Made by a program: the position numbers and the translations under genes
Source: Pontitalea aquivivens
Lineage (GTDB): Bacteria; Pseudomonadota; Alphaproteobacteria; Rhodobacterales; Rhodobacteraceae
Reading direction: 5' to 3'
Assembly: GCF_046507575.1 (NCBI RefSeq)
Contig: NZ_JBKFEY010000001.1
Span: 62,001 to 126,000 of the forward strand
Length of the DNA: 64,000 nucleotides
Shown here: piece after piece, positions 43,037-52,050 of the stretch
How positions within the stretch are numbered: the stretch's first letter is position 1
Layout of the letters: each line of letters starts with the position of its first letter
Notes under the pieces: model-generated
Databases searched by the model: none
Seen by the model: only the letters and a program-made list of their open reading frames with translations
What the model was told of the DNA's origin: nothing

Positions 43037-44319
43037 TGCAGACGCATTTCACCGAAACGCAACTGGCCGATCCGGGCATCGCGCGGGCCAATGAAATCCT
43101 GCGCGCCTGTGTGCATTGCGGGTTCTGCACCGCCACTTGCCCGACCTATCAGGTGCTGGGCGATGAACTGGACAGCCCCCGCGGCCGGATCTACCTGATC
43201 AAGGACATGCTGGAAAACGACCGGCCCGCCGATGCACAGACGGTCAAGCATATCGACCGCTGCCTGTCGTGTCTGGCCTGCATGACCACCTGCCCCTCGG
43301 GCGTGCATTACATGCATCTGATCGACCATGCCCGCGCCCATGTCGAGAAAACCTATCGCCGCCCCTGGCATGACCGGGCCCTGCGCTGGATGCTGGCCAA
43401 GGTGGTGCCCTATCCGGGGCGGTTCCGGCTGGCGCTGCTGGGGGCCAGGATCGCGCGGCCCTTCGCGCGCCTGATCCCCGATGCCCGGCTGCGCGCGATG
43501 ATCGCAATGGCGCCGCGCCGGATTCCGCCGGTCAGCCGCAATGACGATCCGCAAAGCTTTGTCCCGACGGGTGCGAAACGCTATCGCGTGGCGTTGTTGA
43601 CGGGCTGCGCGCAAAAGGCGCTCAATACCGATATCAACGATGCCACGATCCGTCTGCTGCGCCGCCTGGGGTGCGAGGTGGTGATCCCGCGCGGCATGGG
43701 CTGCTGTGGCGCGCTGACCCATCACATGGGCCGCGAAGGCGAAAGCCATGCCCAGGCCCAGGCCAATATCCGCGCCTTTCTGGACGCGGGCGATCTGGAC
43801 GCGATCATCATCAACACCAGCGGCTGCGGCACGACCGTGAAGGATTACGGCCATATGTTCCGCACGACCGATTTGGCCCAGGATGCGGCCAGGGTGGCGG
43901 GGCTGGCCTGCGACGTCACGGAATTCCTTGATCGCATCGGCCTGCCTGAAACTGCGTCAAAGGGGCTGCGCGTGGCCTATCACGCGGCCTGTTCGCTGCA
44001 ACATGGCCAACAGGTGAAAACCGCGCCGAAAACCCTGCTGAAGGCTGCGGGCTTTGAGGTGGTGGAACCGGCCGACAGCCATCTGTGCTGCGGCTCGGCC
44101 GGCACCTACAACCTGCTGCAACCCGGGATTTCCGCGGAACTCAGGCGCCGCAAGGTCGCCACGCTTGAGGCGAAATCGCCCCAGATCATCGCGGCCGGCA
44201 ACATCGGCTGCATGATGCAGATCGGGTCGGGGACGCAGGTGCCCATCGTGCATACGGTGGAACTGCTGGATTGGGCGACCGGCGGGCCGAAACCGCGCGC
44301 GCTGGCCGATCTGCCTTAA
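43036..44319 (+). CDS. glcF: Glycolate oxidase iron-sulfur subunit GlcF
   Basis: 427 aa. Two [4Fe-4S] ferredoxin motifs, CVHCGFCTATC and CLSCLACMTTC, lie in the first 90 residues. Two CCG domains follow (MGCCGALTHHMG and HLCCGSAGTYNLLQPG), as in heterodisulfide-reductase-like subunits. It carries electrons from GlcD/GlcE towards quinone. ATG 43036 overlaps the glcE stop. It closes the operon; the serine protease gene follows 42 bp downstream. Confidence 0.96.
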   Translation: MQTHFTETQLADPGIARANEILRACVHCGFCTATCPTYQVLGDELDSPRGRIYLIKDMLENDRPADAQTVKHIDRCLSCLACMTTCPSGVHYMHLIDHARAHVEKTYRRPWHDRALRWMLAKVVPYPGRFRLALLGARIARPFARLIPDARLRAMIAMAPRRIPPVSRNDDPQSFVPTGAKRYRVALLTGCAQKALNTDINDATIRLLRRLGCEVVIPRGMGCCGALTHHMGREGESHAQAQANIRAFLDAGDLDAIIINTSGCGTTVKDYGHMFRTTDLAQDAARVAGLACDVTEFLDRIGLPETASKGLRVAYHAACSLQHGQQVKTAPKTLLKAAGFEVVEPADSHLCCGSAGTYNLLQPGISAELRRRKVATLEAKSPQIIAAGNIGCMMQIGSGTQVPIVHTVELLDWATGGPKPRALADLP

Positions 44320-44361
44320 TCTCGCCCAAGGCCTGCGCTATCGGGGGGCTCTGACCCGACG

Positions 44362-45150
44362 ATGACGGATGCCCGGATGCGCCTGATCGCCCTTGTGCTT
44401 GCCCTGATCTGCGTCCAGCCCCTGCCGGCTGCGGCGCAGGGCCCGCGGATTCTGGCCACGGGCGATGACACCCGGGGCTGGGAAGCGGTGGGCCGGCTGG
44501 ATCTGGGCCATGAAAGTTTCTGCACCGGAACGCTGATCGCCCCCGATCTGGTGCTGACGGCGGCGCATTGCCTGTTCGAACGCGAAACCGGCAAGATGAT
44601 CGATGCCGCCCGGATCGAATTCCGCGCCGGCTGGCGCAACGGGCGGGCGGTGGCCTATCGCGGGGCGCGCCGGGCGCTGGCCCATCCTGACTACAGCTAT
44701 CAGGGCCGCGACCGCATCGACCGCGTTGCATGGGATCTGGCCCTGGTGGAACTTGATCAGCCGATCCGCCTGCCGCAGGTCCACCCCTTCGCGCTGGATG
44801 ACCCGCCGGGGCCCGGCGACCAGGTCGGTGTCGTGTCCTACGCCCATGACCGGGCCGAGGCGCCGGCGCTGGAAGAACTGTGCAGCGTGATGAACCGCGA
44901 AGGCAGCGTGCTGCTTTTGTCCTGCGTGGCCGATTTCGGATCGTCGGGCGCGCCGGTTTTTGTCCTGCGCGGGGGCGAACCGCGGATCGTGTCGGTCGTC
45001 TCGGCCAAGGCCGACCTGAACGATCGCAAGGTCTCGCTTGGTACGCTGGTGGGCGCGGTGGCCGATCTGCGCGCGGCCCTTGCCGCGCGTCCCGGCGCGG
45101 GCGAGGGGCAGTTTACCCGCACGAATGGCGCGAAATTCCTGCGCCCCTAG
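44362..45150 (+). CDS. Secreted trypsin-like serine protease
   Basis: 262 aa with a signal peptide (MRLIALVLALICVQPLPAAA; cleavage near residue 26). The chymotrypsin-fold triad is complete: H69 in LTAAHC, D125 in WDLALVEL and S195 in FGSSGAPVF (G-x-S-G-x-P form). A cysteine pair around H69 (C54, C70) and another (C174, C188) could form disulfides. It is probably periplasmic or secreted. ATG 44362 or ATG 44377 may be used; the second starts nearer the signal core. The target is unknown. Confidence 0.9.
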   Translation: MTDARMRLIALVLALICVQPLPAAAQGPRILATGDDTRGWEAVGRLDLGHESFCTGTLIAPDLVLTAAHCLFERETGKMIDAARIEFRAGWRNGRAVAYRGARRALAHPDYSYQGRDRIDRVAWDLALVELDQPIRLPQVHPFALDDPPGPGDQVGVVSYAHDRAEAPALEELCSVMNREGSVLLLSCVADFGSSGAPVFVLRGGEPRIVSVVSAKADLNDRKVSLGTLVGAVADLRAALAARPGAGEGQFTRTNGAKFLRP

Positions 45151-45189
45151 GCCGCCGCCGCCCGCGGGTTCGCGGTGCCGCGCCTGCCC

Positions 45190-45227
45190 CTTCGGCTTTG
45201 CCTAAATATCCCCGCCGGAGGCTTCCG
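45190..45227. repeat. Diverged copy of the dispersed intergenic repeat
   Basis: CTTCGGCTTTGCCTAAATAT then CCCCGCCGGAGGCTTCCG. It matches the element at 40331 at the CTTTGCC, AAATA and CGCCGGAGG blocks. It lies 40 bp after the protease stop and upstream of the hsp20 promoter, so it may terminate the protease transcript. Confidence 0.6.
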
Positions 45228-45248
45228 AACCCGCCACGCGCGCAGGGG

Positions 45249-45278
45249 CTTGAAACCGCGCGCGCGCTTTCCCAGATC
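45249..45278 (+). promoter_or_regulatory. RpoH (sigma-32) promoter of hsp20
   Basis: -35 CTTGAAAC at 45249-45256 and -10 CCCAGATC at 45271-45278, with a 15-nt gap between CTTGAAA and CCC. This fits the sigma-32 consensus CTTGAAA / CCCCAT-x-T. The leader to ATG 45370 is about 85 nt and GC-rich. I see no clear ROSE-type or fourU pairing to the GAGGA ribosome site. Confidence 0.65.
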
Positions 45279-45369
45279 AGGTCTGACGGGGTGCCTGATG
45301 GGCCCCGGCGATCCGCCTGGCCCCGTGGTGGGGCAGGCAATGCAGCATCGCTCAACAGAGGATGAAACC

Positions 45370-45840
45370 ATGCGCAGCTTTGATCTTTCGCCGCTTTATC
45401 GTGCTACCGTCGGCTTTGACCGTGTGGCCGATCTGATGGACCGGGTCCTGTCGGCCGATGTGGCCCAGCCGACCTATCCACCCTACAATATCGAAAAGAC
45501 CGATGAAAACGCCTATCGCATTTCCATCGCGGTAGCAGGCTTTGCCAGTGACGATCTGGCCGTGGAACTGCGTGAGGGCGCGTTGATCGTGACGGGGCGC
45601 AAGGCCGCCGATGCGGCTGATGCCGGGCGCACCTTCCTGCATCGCGGCATCGCCACCCGTGCTTTTGAACGCCGCTTCGCGCTGGCCGATCATGTCCGTG
45701 TCGCGGGCGCCAGCCATGTGGACGGGATGTTGCACATCGATCTGCTGCGTGAGGTGCCCGAGGCGCTGAAGCCCCGCCGGATCGAGATTGCCGGCCCCGC
45801 CACGGTCGAAGGCCGCGCGGTCGAAACCGTTCAGGCCTGA
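45370..45840 (+). CDS. Small heat-shock protein, Hsp20/IbpA type
   Basis: 156 aa. The N-terminus MRSFDLSPLYRATVGFDRVADLMDR is that of the IbpA/Hsp20 class A proteins. The alpha-crystallin core runs from YPPYNIEKTDENAYRISIAVAGF to about residue 130, including FERRFALADHV. A C-terminal I-x-I is present (RIEIAG). It holds unfolded proteins for refolding. ATG 45370 follows AGAGGATGAAACC. Heat control by RpoH is predicted from the promoter upstream. Confidence 0.95.
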   Translation: MRSFDLSPLYRATVGFDRVADLMDRVLSADVAQPTYPPYNIEKTDENAYRISIAVAGFASDDLAVELREGALIVTGRKAADAADAGRTFLHRGIATRAFERRFALADHVRVAGASHVDGMLHIDLLREVPEALKPRRIEIAGPATVEGRAVETVQA

Positions 45841-46184
45841 TCCCTTCGTATCGCTTGATCGCCGATCCGGGCGCGCGGTTCCTGCCGCGCGCCACTTTCA
45901 ATACAATTCCATGAAAAGAAATAACTTTTTCTGTTGATCGCGGGGGGCATCCCATCCCCGCGCCGTGCGGCGGGGCGATCCCCGGCGCGTCCGCCCACCA
46001 CCCGGCCCCCCGCGTCACGCATCCGGGCGCCGCCCGGGGCAAGAGTCCCCCTGCAATGCCAGCCCCTGCAATGCCCCCCTTGCGCCCCCCGACTACCCCC
46101 CCCCCCGACTATCCCCCCCCCGACAATCCCCCTTGCACCGGCCCGCCTCATCCGGCAGCTTGCCCCCGCCTCTGGAGGGATCAC
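45841..46184 (+). other. Gene-free region with C-tract tandem repeats
   Basis: 344 bp without a credible gene. The first 90 bp are relatively AT-rich (CATGAAAAGAAATAACTTTTTC near 45911, split here for length). From about 46046 the plus strand is a C-rich array: two copies of CCCCTGCAATGCC, then three diverged copies of C(n)GACTA/ACAAT. Homopolymer runs are 6 C (46085-46090), 11 C (46096-46106) and 9 C (46113-46121). The array lies about 65-140 bp upstream of the MFS start, so slippage could change promoter spacing or leader structure. Confidence 0.7.
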
Positions 46185-47378
46185 ATGCGCGTCAGTATCG
46201 CCTTTCTCGTGGCCGGCTATGTGCTGAGCCAGTTCTACCGCGCCTGCCTGGCGGTTCTGACGCCGGTCCTGGGGTCCGAGATCGGCGCAAGCGGCAGCGA
46301 TCTGGCGGTGTCGCTGGGGCTTTGGTACATCGCGTTTGCGCTGATGCAGATCCCGGTGGGCGAGGCGCTCGACCGGATCGGGCCGCGGCTGACGGTTTCG
46401 GTGCTGCTGGGCCTGGGCGGCGGTGGCGGTGCGGCGCTGTTCGCGCTGGCGCAGGGGCCGGTCGCGGTGCATCTGGCCATGGTGCTGATCGGCATCGGCT
46501 GCGCGCCGGTCCTGATGGGGGCCTATTACATTTTTGCCCGCAGCTTTCCGCCCGCGATCTTCGGTACACTGGCGGGCGCGACGATCGGCGTGGGCAGCCT
46601 GGGCAACCTGGCCGGGGCCGCGCCGCTGGCCTGGCTGATCGAGGCGGCGGGCTGGCGCCAGACGCTGTGGGGGTTGGCCGGGGTCACGCTGGTCGTGGCG
46701 CTGGCCATCGCCCGCTTTACCCGCGACCCGGAACGGGTCGCCCGCCCGGCCACGGGGGGCGGTTCGGTGCTGGATATCCTGCGCCTGCCTGCGATCTGGT
46801 TCATCCTGCCGCTGATCGGCGTGAACTATGCCGCCGCCGCGGGCCTGCGCGGGGTCTGGGCGGGGCCCTATTTCAGCACGCTTTATGGCGCCGATACCGC
46901 CGCGATCGGGCTGGCGACGCTGGTCATGGGGCTGGCGATGGTGGCGGGCAACTTTGCCTATGGCGCCGCCGACCGGGTGCTGGGCAGCCACAAGCGCGTG
47001 GTGCTGCTGGGCAATGGGCTGCAGGCGGTGATCCTGTGCCTGCTGTGGCTGATGCCGGGGCCGGGGTTCTGGGCGTCCACCGCGATGATCGCCGCGATCG
47101 GGCTGTTCGGTGCGTCCTTCCCGGCGATGATGGCGCATGGGCGCAGCTTCTTTCCGCCGCATCTGATGGGGCGGGGGGTGACGCTGCTGAACATGTTCTC
47201 GATCGGCGGGGTGGGGCTGTTCCAGTTTGCCTCGCGCCCGATCTTTGAAGGTGCCTCGGCCACGGCGGCGGGCCAGCCCGAGGCGGCCTTTGCCACCCTA
47301 TTCCTGTTCTTCCTGCTGCCGCTTCTGGCGGGGCTGGCGCTTTACCTGTTCAGCCAAAGCCGCGGCGATCAGGGCTGA
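46185..47378 (+). CDS. MFS transporter
   Basis: 397 aa with about 12 membrane helices. It starts MRVSIAFLVAGYVLSQFYRACLAVL (first 15 are hydrophobic). The loop 2-3 signature region GEALDRIGPRL is in place. It resembles nitrate/nitrite- or NarK-like and general sugar-phosphate/anion MFS members, but the substrate cannot be named. ATG 46185 follows TGGAGGGATCAC. A proline-rich in-frame extension back to 46056 is encoded by the C-tract repeats and is unlikely to be translated normally. It is preceded by the variable-looking C array. Confidence 0.88.
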   Translation: MRVSIAFLVAGYVLSQFYRACLAVLTPVLGSEIGASGSDLAVSLGLWYIAFALMQIPVGEALDRIGPRLTVSVLLGLGGGGGAALFALAQGPVAVHLAMVLIGIGCAPVLMGAYYIFARSFPPAIFGTLAGATIGVGSLGNLAGAAPLAWLIEAAGWRQTLWGLAGVTLVVALAIARFTRDPERVARPATGGGSVLDILRLPAIWFILPLIGVNYAAAAGLRGVWAGPYFSTLYGADTAAIGLATLVMGLAMVAGNFAYGAADRVLGSHKRVVLLGNGLQAVILCLLWLMPGPGFWASTAMIAAIGLFGASFPAMMAHGRSFFPPHLMGRGVTLLNMFSIGGVGLFQFASRPIFEGASATAAGQPEAAFATLFLFFLLPLLAGLALYLFSQSRGDQG

Positions 47379-47485
47379 CCCCCCCGCGCCTTTCCTGCAT
47401 CACAAAAGTGCAAGTCCCCACGAAGCCCTTCCCAATTGCGCGCCTTTCCGTTAAGGGGCGTCGTTCTTTCGCGAAGGAGGTCCTG

Positions 47486-48508
47486 ATGGGCTACAAAGTC
47501 GTCGTCGCGGGCGCCACGGGCAATGTGGGCCGCGAAATGCTGAACATCCTGGCCGAGCGCCAGTTCCCTGTTGATGAAATCGTGGTGCTGGCATCGCGCA
47601 AATCGCTGGGAACCGAGGTCAGCTTTGGCGACAAGACCCTCAAGACCAAGGACCTCGAGGGCTTTGATTTCACCGGCTATGACATCGCCTTCTTTGCCAT
47701 CGGCTCGGATGCGACCAGGAAATACGCCCCCATCGCCGCCGGTCAGGGTTGCGTGGTGATCGACAACTCGTCGCTTTACCGCTACGACCCCGAGGTTCCG
47801 CTGGTCGTGCCCGAAGTGAACCCCGAGGCGGTCGAGGGCTACAAGGCCAAGAACATCATCGCCAACCCGAACTGTTCCACCGCGCAGATGGTGGTGGCGC
47901 TCAAGCCCCTGCACGACCGTGCCCGGATCAAGCGCGTCGTGGTGTCGACCTATCAGTCGGTGTCGGGCACCGGCAAAGAGGCGATCGATGAGCTGTGGAA
48001 CCAGACCAAGGGCCTGTATGTGCCGGGTCAGGAAGTGGCCCCCAAGGTCTATCCCAAGCAGATCGCCTTCAACGTGATCCCGCATATCGACGTTTTCCTT
48101 GAGGATGGTCAGACCAAGGAAGAATGGAAGATGGTCGCGGAAACCAAGAAGATCCTCGACAAGTCGATCAAGGTCACCGCGACCTGTGTCCGCGTGCCGG
48201 TCTTTGTGGGCCATTCCGAGTCGATCAACATCGAGTTCGAGGATTTCCTGGATGAGGCCGAGGCCCGTGACATCCTGCGCGAGGCGCCGGGGATCCTGGT
48301 CGTCGACAAGCGCGAATCGGGTGGCTACATCACCCCGGTCGAATGCGTGGGCGATTACGCCACCTTCATCAGCCGCATCCGTCAGGACAGCACCATCGAC
48401 AACGGCATCAACCTGTGGTGCGTGTCCGACAACCTGCGCAAGGGGGCTGCGCTGAACGCCGTGCAGATCGCCGAGACGCTGGGCAACCGCTGCCTGAAGA
48501 AAGGCTGA
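47486..48508 (+). CDS. asd: Aspartate-semialdehyde dehydrogenase
   Basis: 340 aa. It reduces aspartyl phosphate to aspartate semialdehyde for lysine/diaminopimelate, threonine and methionine synthesis. The NADP-binding start is VVVAGATGNVGREML, the catalytic cysteine is C130 in NPNCSTAQ, and VVSTYQSVSGTGKEAI is the family segment. ATG 47486 follows a strong AAGGAGG. It is monocistronic and has its own terminator. Confidence 0.97.
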   Translation: MGYKVVVAGATGNVGREMLNILAERQFPVDEIVVLASRKSLGTEVSFGDKTLKTKDLEGFDFTGYDIAFFAIGSDATRKYAPIAAGQGCVVIDNSSLYRYDPEVPLVVPEVNPEAVEGYKAKNIIANPNCSTAQMVVALKPLHDRARIKRVVVSTYQSVSGTGKEAIDELWNQTKGLYVPGQEVAPKVYPKQIAFNVIPHIDVFLEDGQTKEEWKMVAETKKILDKSIKVTATCVRVPVFVGHSESINIEFEDFLDEAEARDILREAPGILVVDKRESGGYITPVECVGDYATFISRIRQDSTIDNGINLWCVSDNLRKGAALNAVQIAETLGNRCLKKG

Positions 48509-48531
48509 TCTTCGCCTCTTGCCGCGAATGT

Positions 48532-48564
48532 GAGGGCCCTGCGATGCGGGGCCCTCTTGCTTTT
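48532..48564 (+). terminator. Rho-independent terminator of asd
   Basis: 8-bp stem GAGGGCCC / GGGCCCTC with a 9-nt loop, followed by TTGCTTTT. It lies 23 bp after the asd stop. Confidence 0.85.
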
Positions 48565-48612
48565 GGGCGGGACTGGGGGAAGGCTTTGGCCATTGCTATG
48601 CGAGGTTCCCCG

Positions 48613-50232
48613 ATGCGCCCTTTCACCCTGTCCCTTGTCGCCCTTTTGTCCACCACCGCCCCCGCCGCCCTTTGGGCCGATACGATCGAGGCCAGCAGCC
48701 GCGTCACCGCCGTCACGCTGTATCCCTGGGGGGCCAATGTCACCCGTCTGGTTGATCTGACCGCCCCCGCGGGCGTGCATGATCTGATCATCCCCGACCT
48801 GCCGCAGGGCACCGATCCGGCGCATCTGCGCGTGGTGGGCGAAGGGGTGGCGATCGGCGCGGTCACGCTGATCGAGGGGCGCCCGCCCGCCACCGGCGAT
48901 CTGACCCCGCCCGCCATCGCCGCCGCCCGGGCCGAGGTTGAACGGCTGGAAATCGCGCTGGCCACGGCCGAGGCGGGCGTGGCCGCGATCCGGCTGAGGG
49001 CCAGGGCCGCCGAGGAACGCATCGCCTTCCTGCGCGGCCTTGCCCCCGATACGGCCACGCCCGAGGATCTGCGCGCGCTGGCGCGCATGGTCGGCGATGA
49101 GGCCCTGGTCGCCAGCCGCGAGGCGCTGGACGCCGAGCAAGAGGCCCTGGCCGCCGACCGCGCGCTTGTCCCCGAGCGTGAGGCGCTGGACAAGGCCCGC
49201 CAGGCGCTGGCCGCGCTGATCGACGAAACCGCGGGCCGCGCCACCCTGCGCGCCAGCGTCGAAGGCGCGGGCCGGATCAGCATCACCACCTTCACCCCCG
49301 ATGCCAGCTGGCAGCCGACCTATGACCTGCGGCTGGACCGCGATGCCAACCGCCTGTCGCTGGACCGTGGCGTTTTCGTGACCCAGGCCTCGGGCGAGGA
49401 TTGGCGCGGGGTCGATCTGACCCTGTCCACCGCGCGCCCGTCGGATCGGGCGGACCCCACGCCGCTTTGGCCCTGGCTGCGCCGGATCGGTCCGCCCGAT
49501 GCCCCCAGCCCCCGCACCATGGCTGCCCCGCAGGCCAAATATGCCGAAGGGCTTGCCACCGACATGATGGTCGGCGCCGTCGCCCCGGTGCCCGAAACCG
49601 CGGGGCTTGCGATGATGGGCGCCACCGTTACCTATCGCTACCCCGCGCCGGTTGACATCCGCGACGGGGTCGAGGCGCTGCGCCTGCGGCTGGATGATCT
49701 GGATTTCACCCCCGAGGTCGTGGCCGAGGCCGTGCCGTCGCGCGATGCGACCGCCTATCTGGTGGCCGAAACCGTCAATGACAGCGGGCAGGTGTTGTTG
49801 CCCGGTCCGGCCACGCTGTTCGTCGATGGCGCGATGGTCGGCCAATCGCATCTGCCGCTGACGGCGGCGGGCGATGACCTGCGGCTGGGTTTTGGCGCGA
49901 TCGACGGCATCGTGCTGGAACGCCGGGTTCCCGACCGGACCGAGGGCGACCGTGGTGTCATCACCCGGTCGAATGAGCTGACCGAACGCGCGGTGCTGAC
50001 GATCCGCAACCTGACCGATCAGGACTGGCCGGTCCGGGTGATCGACCAGGTGCCCTATTCCGAACAGGAAGATCTGGTGATCCGTCACACCGCCCGCCCC
50101 GCCGCAAGCGAAACCGATCTGGATGGCGGGCGCGGCATCCTGGCCTGGGATGTTGCGCTGGCCGCCGGTGAAACGCAGGAAATCACGCTGGAAACCACGC
50201 TGACCTGGCCCGAAGGGCAGGTGCTGCACTGA
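48613..50232 (+). CDS. Mucoidy-inhibitor MuiA family secreted protein (DUF4139)
   Basis: 539 aa. A signal peptide (MRPFTLSLVALLSTTAPAALWA) leads to the DUF4140 N-terminal part (VTAVTLYPWGANVTRLVDL). A coiled coil of charged and alanine-rich residues follows (about 95-200). The DUF4139 C-terminal part begins near residue 220 (GRISITTFTPDASWQPTYDLRL) and ends in TWPEGQVLH. Family members are predicted periplasmic and affect capsule or surface properties; the activity is unknown. ATG 48613 follows GAGGTTCCCCG; an in-frame ATG at 48598 is possible. Convergent with the acyltransferase gene. Confidence 0.88.
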   Translation: MRPFTLSLVALLSTTAPAALWADTIEASSRVTAVTLYPWGANVTRLVDLTAPAGVHDLIIPDLPQGTDPAHLRVVGEGVAIGAVTLIEGRPPATGDLTPPAIAAARAEVERLEIALATAEAGVAAIRLRARAAEERIAFLRGLAPDTATPEDLRALARMVGDEALVASREALDAEQEALAADRALVPEREALDKARQALAALIDETAGRATLRASVEGAGRISITTFTPDASWQPTYDLRLDRDANRLSLDRGVFVTQASGEDWRGVDLTLSTARPSDRADPTPLWPWLRRIGPPDAPSPRTMAAPQAKYAEGLATDMMVGAVAPVPETAGLAMMGATVTYRYPAPVDIRDGVEALRLRLDDLDFTPEVVAEAVPSRDATAYLVAETVNDSGQVLLPGPATLFVDGAMVGQSHLPLTAAGDDLRLGFGAIDGIVLERRVPDRTEGDRGVITRSNELTERAVLTIRNLTDQDWPVRVIDQVPYSEQEDLVIRHTARPAASETDLDGGRGILAWDVALAAGETQEITLETTLTWPEGQVLH

Positions 50233-50271
50233 TCCTCCGGGCTGGCCGGGCGGGGCGGGCGGCCGGCGGCC

Positions 50272-51171
50272 CTAGGTTGCGCCGCCCCGGTCCTTCCAGC
50301 GCCGGTGAATCCACAGCCACTGATCCATGTGGCGCCGCACCTGCGCCTCCAGGCTGTCATTGATGGCCTGGGTCATCGACAGTTCATCCGAAGGCGGGAT
50401 CGGCTGTTCCACCTCGATCCGGAAGCTGATCCCGTCGGGCTGGCGGATCGCATAGATCGGGATCAGCAGCGCATCATAGCGCAGTGCCATCTGTGCCGCC
50501 GACAGCGCGGTGCGTGCCGGATGGCCGAAAAACCGCAGCCGGGCGCCGCTGCCGATGTGCTGATCCAGCAGGATCGCCACCGTGTTGCCCGCGCGCAGGT
50601 GGCGCAACATCTGGCCAAAGCCGGCCTTGTCGCGGATGAACAGCGGCCCGCCCACGCAGGCAATGGCGTGGACATAGATCCGGTTGAACAGGCGGTTGTT
50701 CATCGGCCGATAGAGCCCCCCCACGTTCAGCCCTTCGTGGATCAGCCGCGCGCGGCCGATGTCGTAATTGCCGAAATGGCCTGACACCGCCACGATCGGC
50801 CGGCCTTCGGCCTGGGCGCGGCGCAGGTCTGGCAGGCCCGGCCCCGCCAGCGGGGTGGCGGCCACGACCGCCATGAAGTCCCCGGGCGAGAACATCTCGG
50901 CGAACATGCGGCCGAAATTGTCGGGCACACCGCGTTCAATCGCGCGGCGTTCGGCGGGGGACAGGTCGGGGCAGACCAGGCCCAGGTTGGCCCGGATGCG
51001 CCGCCGCATGCCCGTCAGCGGCGCCACCACCCGCGCAATGACCCAACCCGCCAGCGGCACACGCCACCGATAGGGAAACAGCCGCAGAAACCACAGGATC
51101 GCCGCGATGGCGGCATATTCCAGCCGTTCACGCGGGGTGGGACGGATCTTGCCGCTACGATGGTCTGGCAT
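50272..51171 (-). CDS. Lysophospholipid / lipid A acyltransferase (LpxL-HtrB type)
   Basis: 299 aa. A single N-terminal membrane segment (LEYAAIAAILWFLRLFPYRWRVPLAG) is followed by the acyltransferase motif H132-x4-D137 in SGHFGNYDIG and GPLFIRDKAGFGQMLRHLR. It is expected to add a secondary acyl chain to lipid A, or to another lipid, at the inner membrane. ATG 51171. It lies 72 bp downstream of the carbonic anhydrase gene on the same strand; a 9-bp inverted repeat (51192-51200 / 51228-51236) occupies the gap. Confidence 0.9.
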   Translation of the reverse strand: MPDHRSGKIRPTPRERLEYAAIAAILWFLRLFPYRWRVPLAGWVIARVVAPLTGMRRRIRANLGLVCPDLSPAERRAIERGVPDNFGRMFAEMFSPGDFMAVVAATPLAGPGLPDLRRAQAEGRPIVAVSGHFGNYDIGRARLIHEGLNVGGLYRPMNNRLFNRIYVHAIACVGGPLFIRDKAGFGQMLRHLRAGNTVAILLDQHIGSGARLRFFGHPARTALSAAQMALRYDALLIPIYAIRQPDGISFRIEVEQPIPPSDELSMTQAINDSLEAQVRRHMDQWLWIHRRWKDRGGAT

Positions 51172-51243
51172 GGCGCGGGGCCCCCTTTGCTGTCCCGCAG
51201 CGGCGATCCGGTCACGCGGCGGCGCCCCTGCGGGACGGACCGT

Positions 51244-51894
51244 TCACAGCGGGATGAATTTCCCGATGGCCGGATCATACTGTTCCAGCCCGCCTTCGCC
51301 GATATCCGTCCACAACCCGTGCAGGGTCATGTCGCCGGCTTCCAGCGCGGATTTGACGAAGGGGAAGGTCATCAGGTTTTCCAGGCTGATCACCACCGAT
51401 TCGCGTTCCAGTGCCTCGATGCGGCGCTCGGTGGGCAGGTCCTTCACCCGTTCGAACCCCGGGCGCAGCAGGTTCAGCCAGGTGCCCACGAACGAGGTCT
51501 TTTCTTCCAGCTCGGGGGCGTGGCCGGTGCACATGTCATGGCAGCCCGCAACGCCGCCGCATTGCGAATGGCCCAGCACGATCACATGCGCCACCTTCAG
51601 CGCGCGGACCGCATATTCCACCGCCGCCGAGGTGCCGTGGTGGTCGCCGTCCGGGTTGTAGGGCGGCACCAGGTTGGCGATGTTGCGGTGAATGAAGAAC
51701 TCGCCCTGATCCGCGCCGAAGATCGAGGTGACGTGAACGCGTGAATCGCAGCAGGAAATGACCATCGCGCGCGGACGCTGGCCGTCTTCGGCCAGCCGCC
51801 GGTACCAGGTGCGGTTCTCGGAATAGGTGGTCGCCTTCCAGCCGTGATAACGGTGGATCAGATAGGATGGCAGCGGGCGCACATGGTCCTTCAT
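51244..51894 (-). CDS. Beta-class carbonic anhydrase
   Basis: 216 aa. The zinc ligands are C48 in SCCDSRV, H109 and C112 in LGHSQCGG, with D50 and R52 forming the activity dyad. It hydrates CO2 to bicarbonate in the cytosol, useful here for carboxylation steps such as crotonyl-CoA or propionyl-CoA carboxylation. I choose ATG 51894 (MKDHVRPLPSYLIHRYHGW); the reading frame is open to 52413, but that part has no family similarity and overlaps the divergent gene. Confidence 0.95.
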   Translation of the reverse strand: MKDHVRPLPSYLIHRYHGWKATTYSENRTWYRRLAEDGQRPRAMVISCCDSRVHVTSIFGADQGEFFIHRNIANLVPPYNPDGDHHGTSAAVEYAVRALKVAHVIVLGHSQCGGVAGCHDMCTGHAPELEEKTSFVGTWLNLLRPGFERVKDLPTERRIEALERESVVISLENLMTFPFVKSALEAGDMTLHGLWTDIGEGGLEQYDPAIGKFIPL

Positions 51895-52050
51895 CGTCAC
51901 TCCTTTCCGGGGTTTGCCGCCTAGATAGGCAGGTCCGGCGCGAAATTCGAGAGGTTTTCCATCGCCGCAAACCATTTCTTGAGGAAATCGCACCATGGTC
52001 GCGCGGGGGCAGTGGGTCCCGGGGTGTAATGTGATGCGAAGGGGGGCGGG

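Noticed and set aside
45279..45369. ROSE-type RNA thermometer in the hsp20 leader
   Set aside because: I found no convincing pairing to the GAGGA ribosome site; the GC hairpins there do not reach it.
46056..46184. Proline-rich N-terminal extension of the MFS transporter
   Set aside because: It is encoded by the C-tract array and has no membrane or signal features; the ATG at 46185 has a good ribosome site (TGGAGGGA).
48382..50229. 615-aa minus-strand ORF opposite the MuiA-like gene
   Set aside because: Shadow ORF; the plus frame has a signal peptide and DUF4139 features.
51192..51236. 9-bp inverted repeat between carbonic anhydrase and LpxL genes as a terminator
   Set aside because: The minus-strand 3' side lacks a T-run, so it is noted only within the acyltransferase entry.
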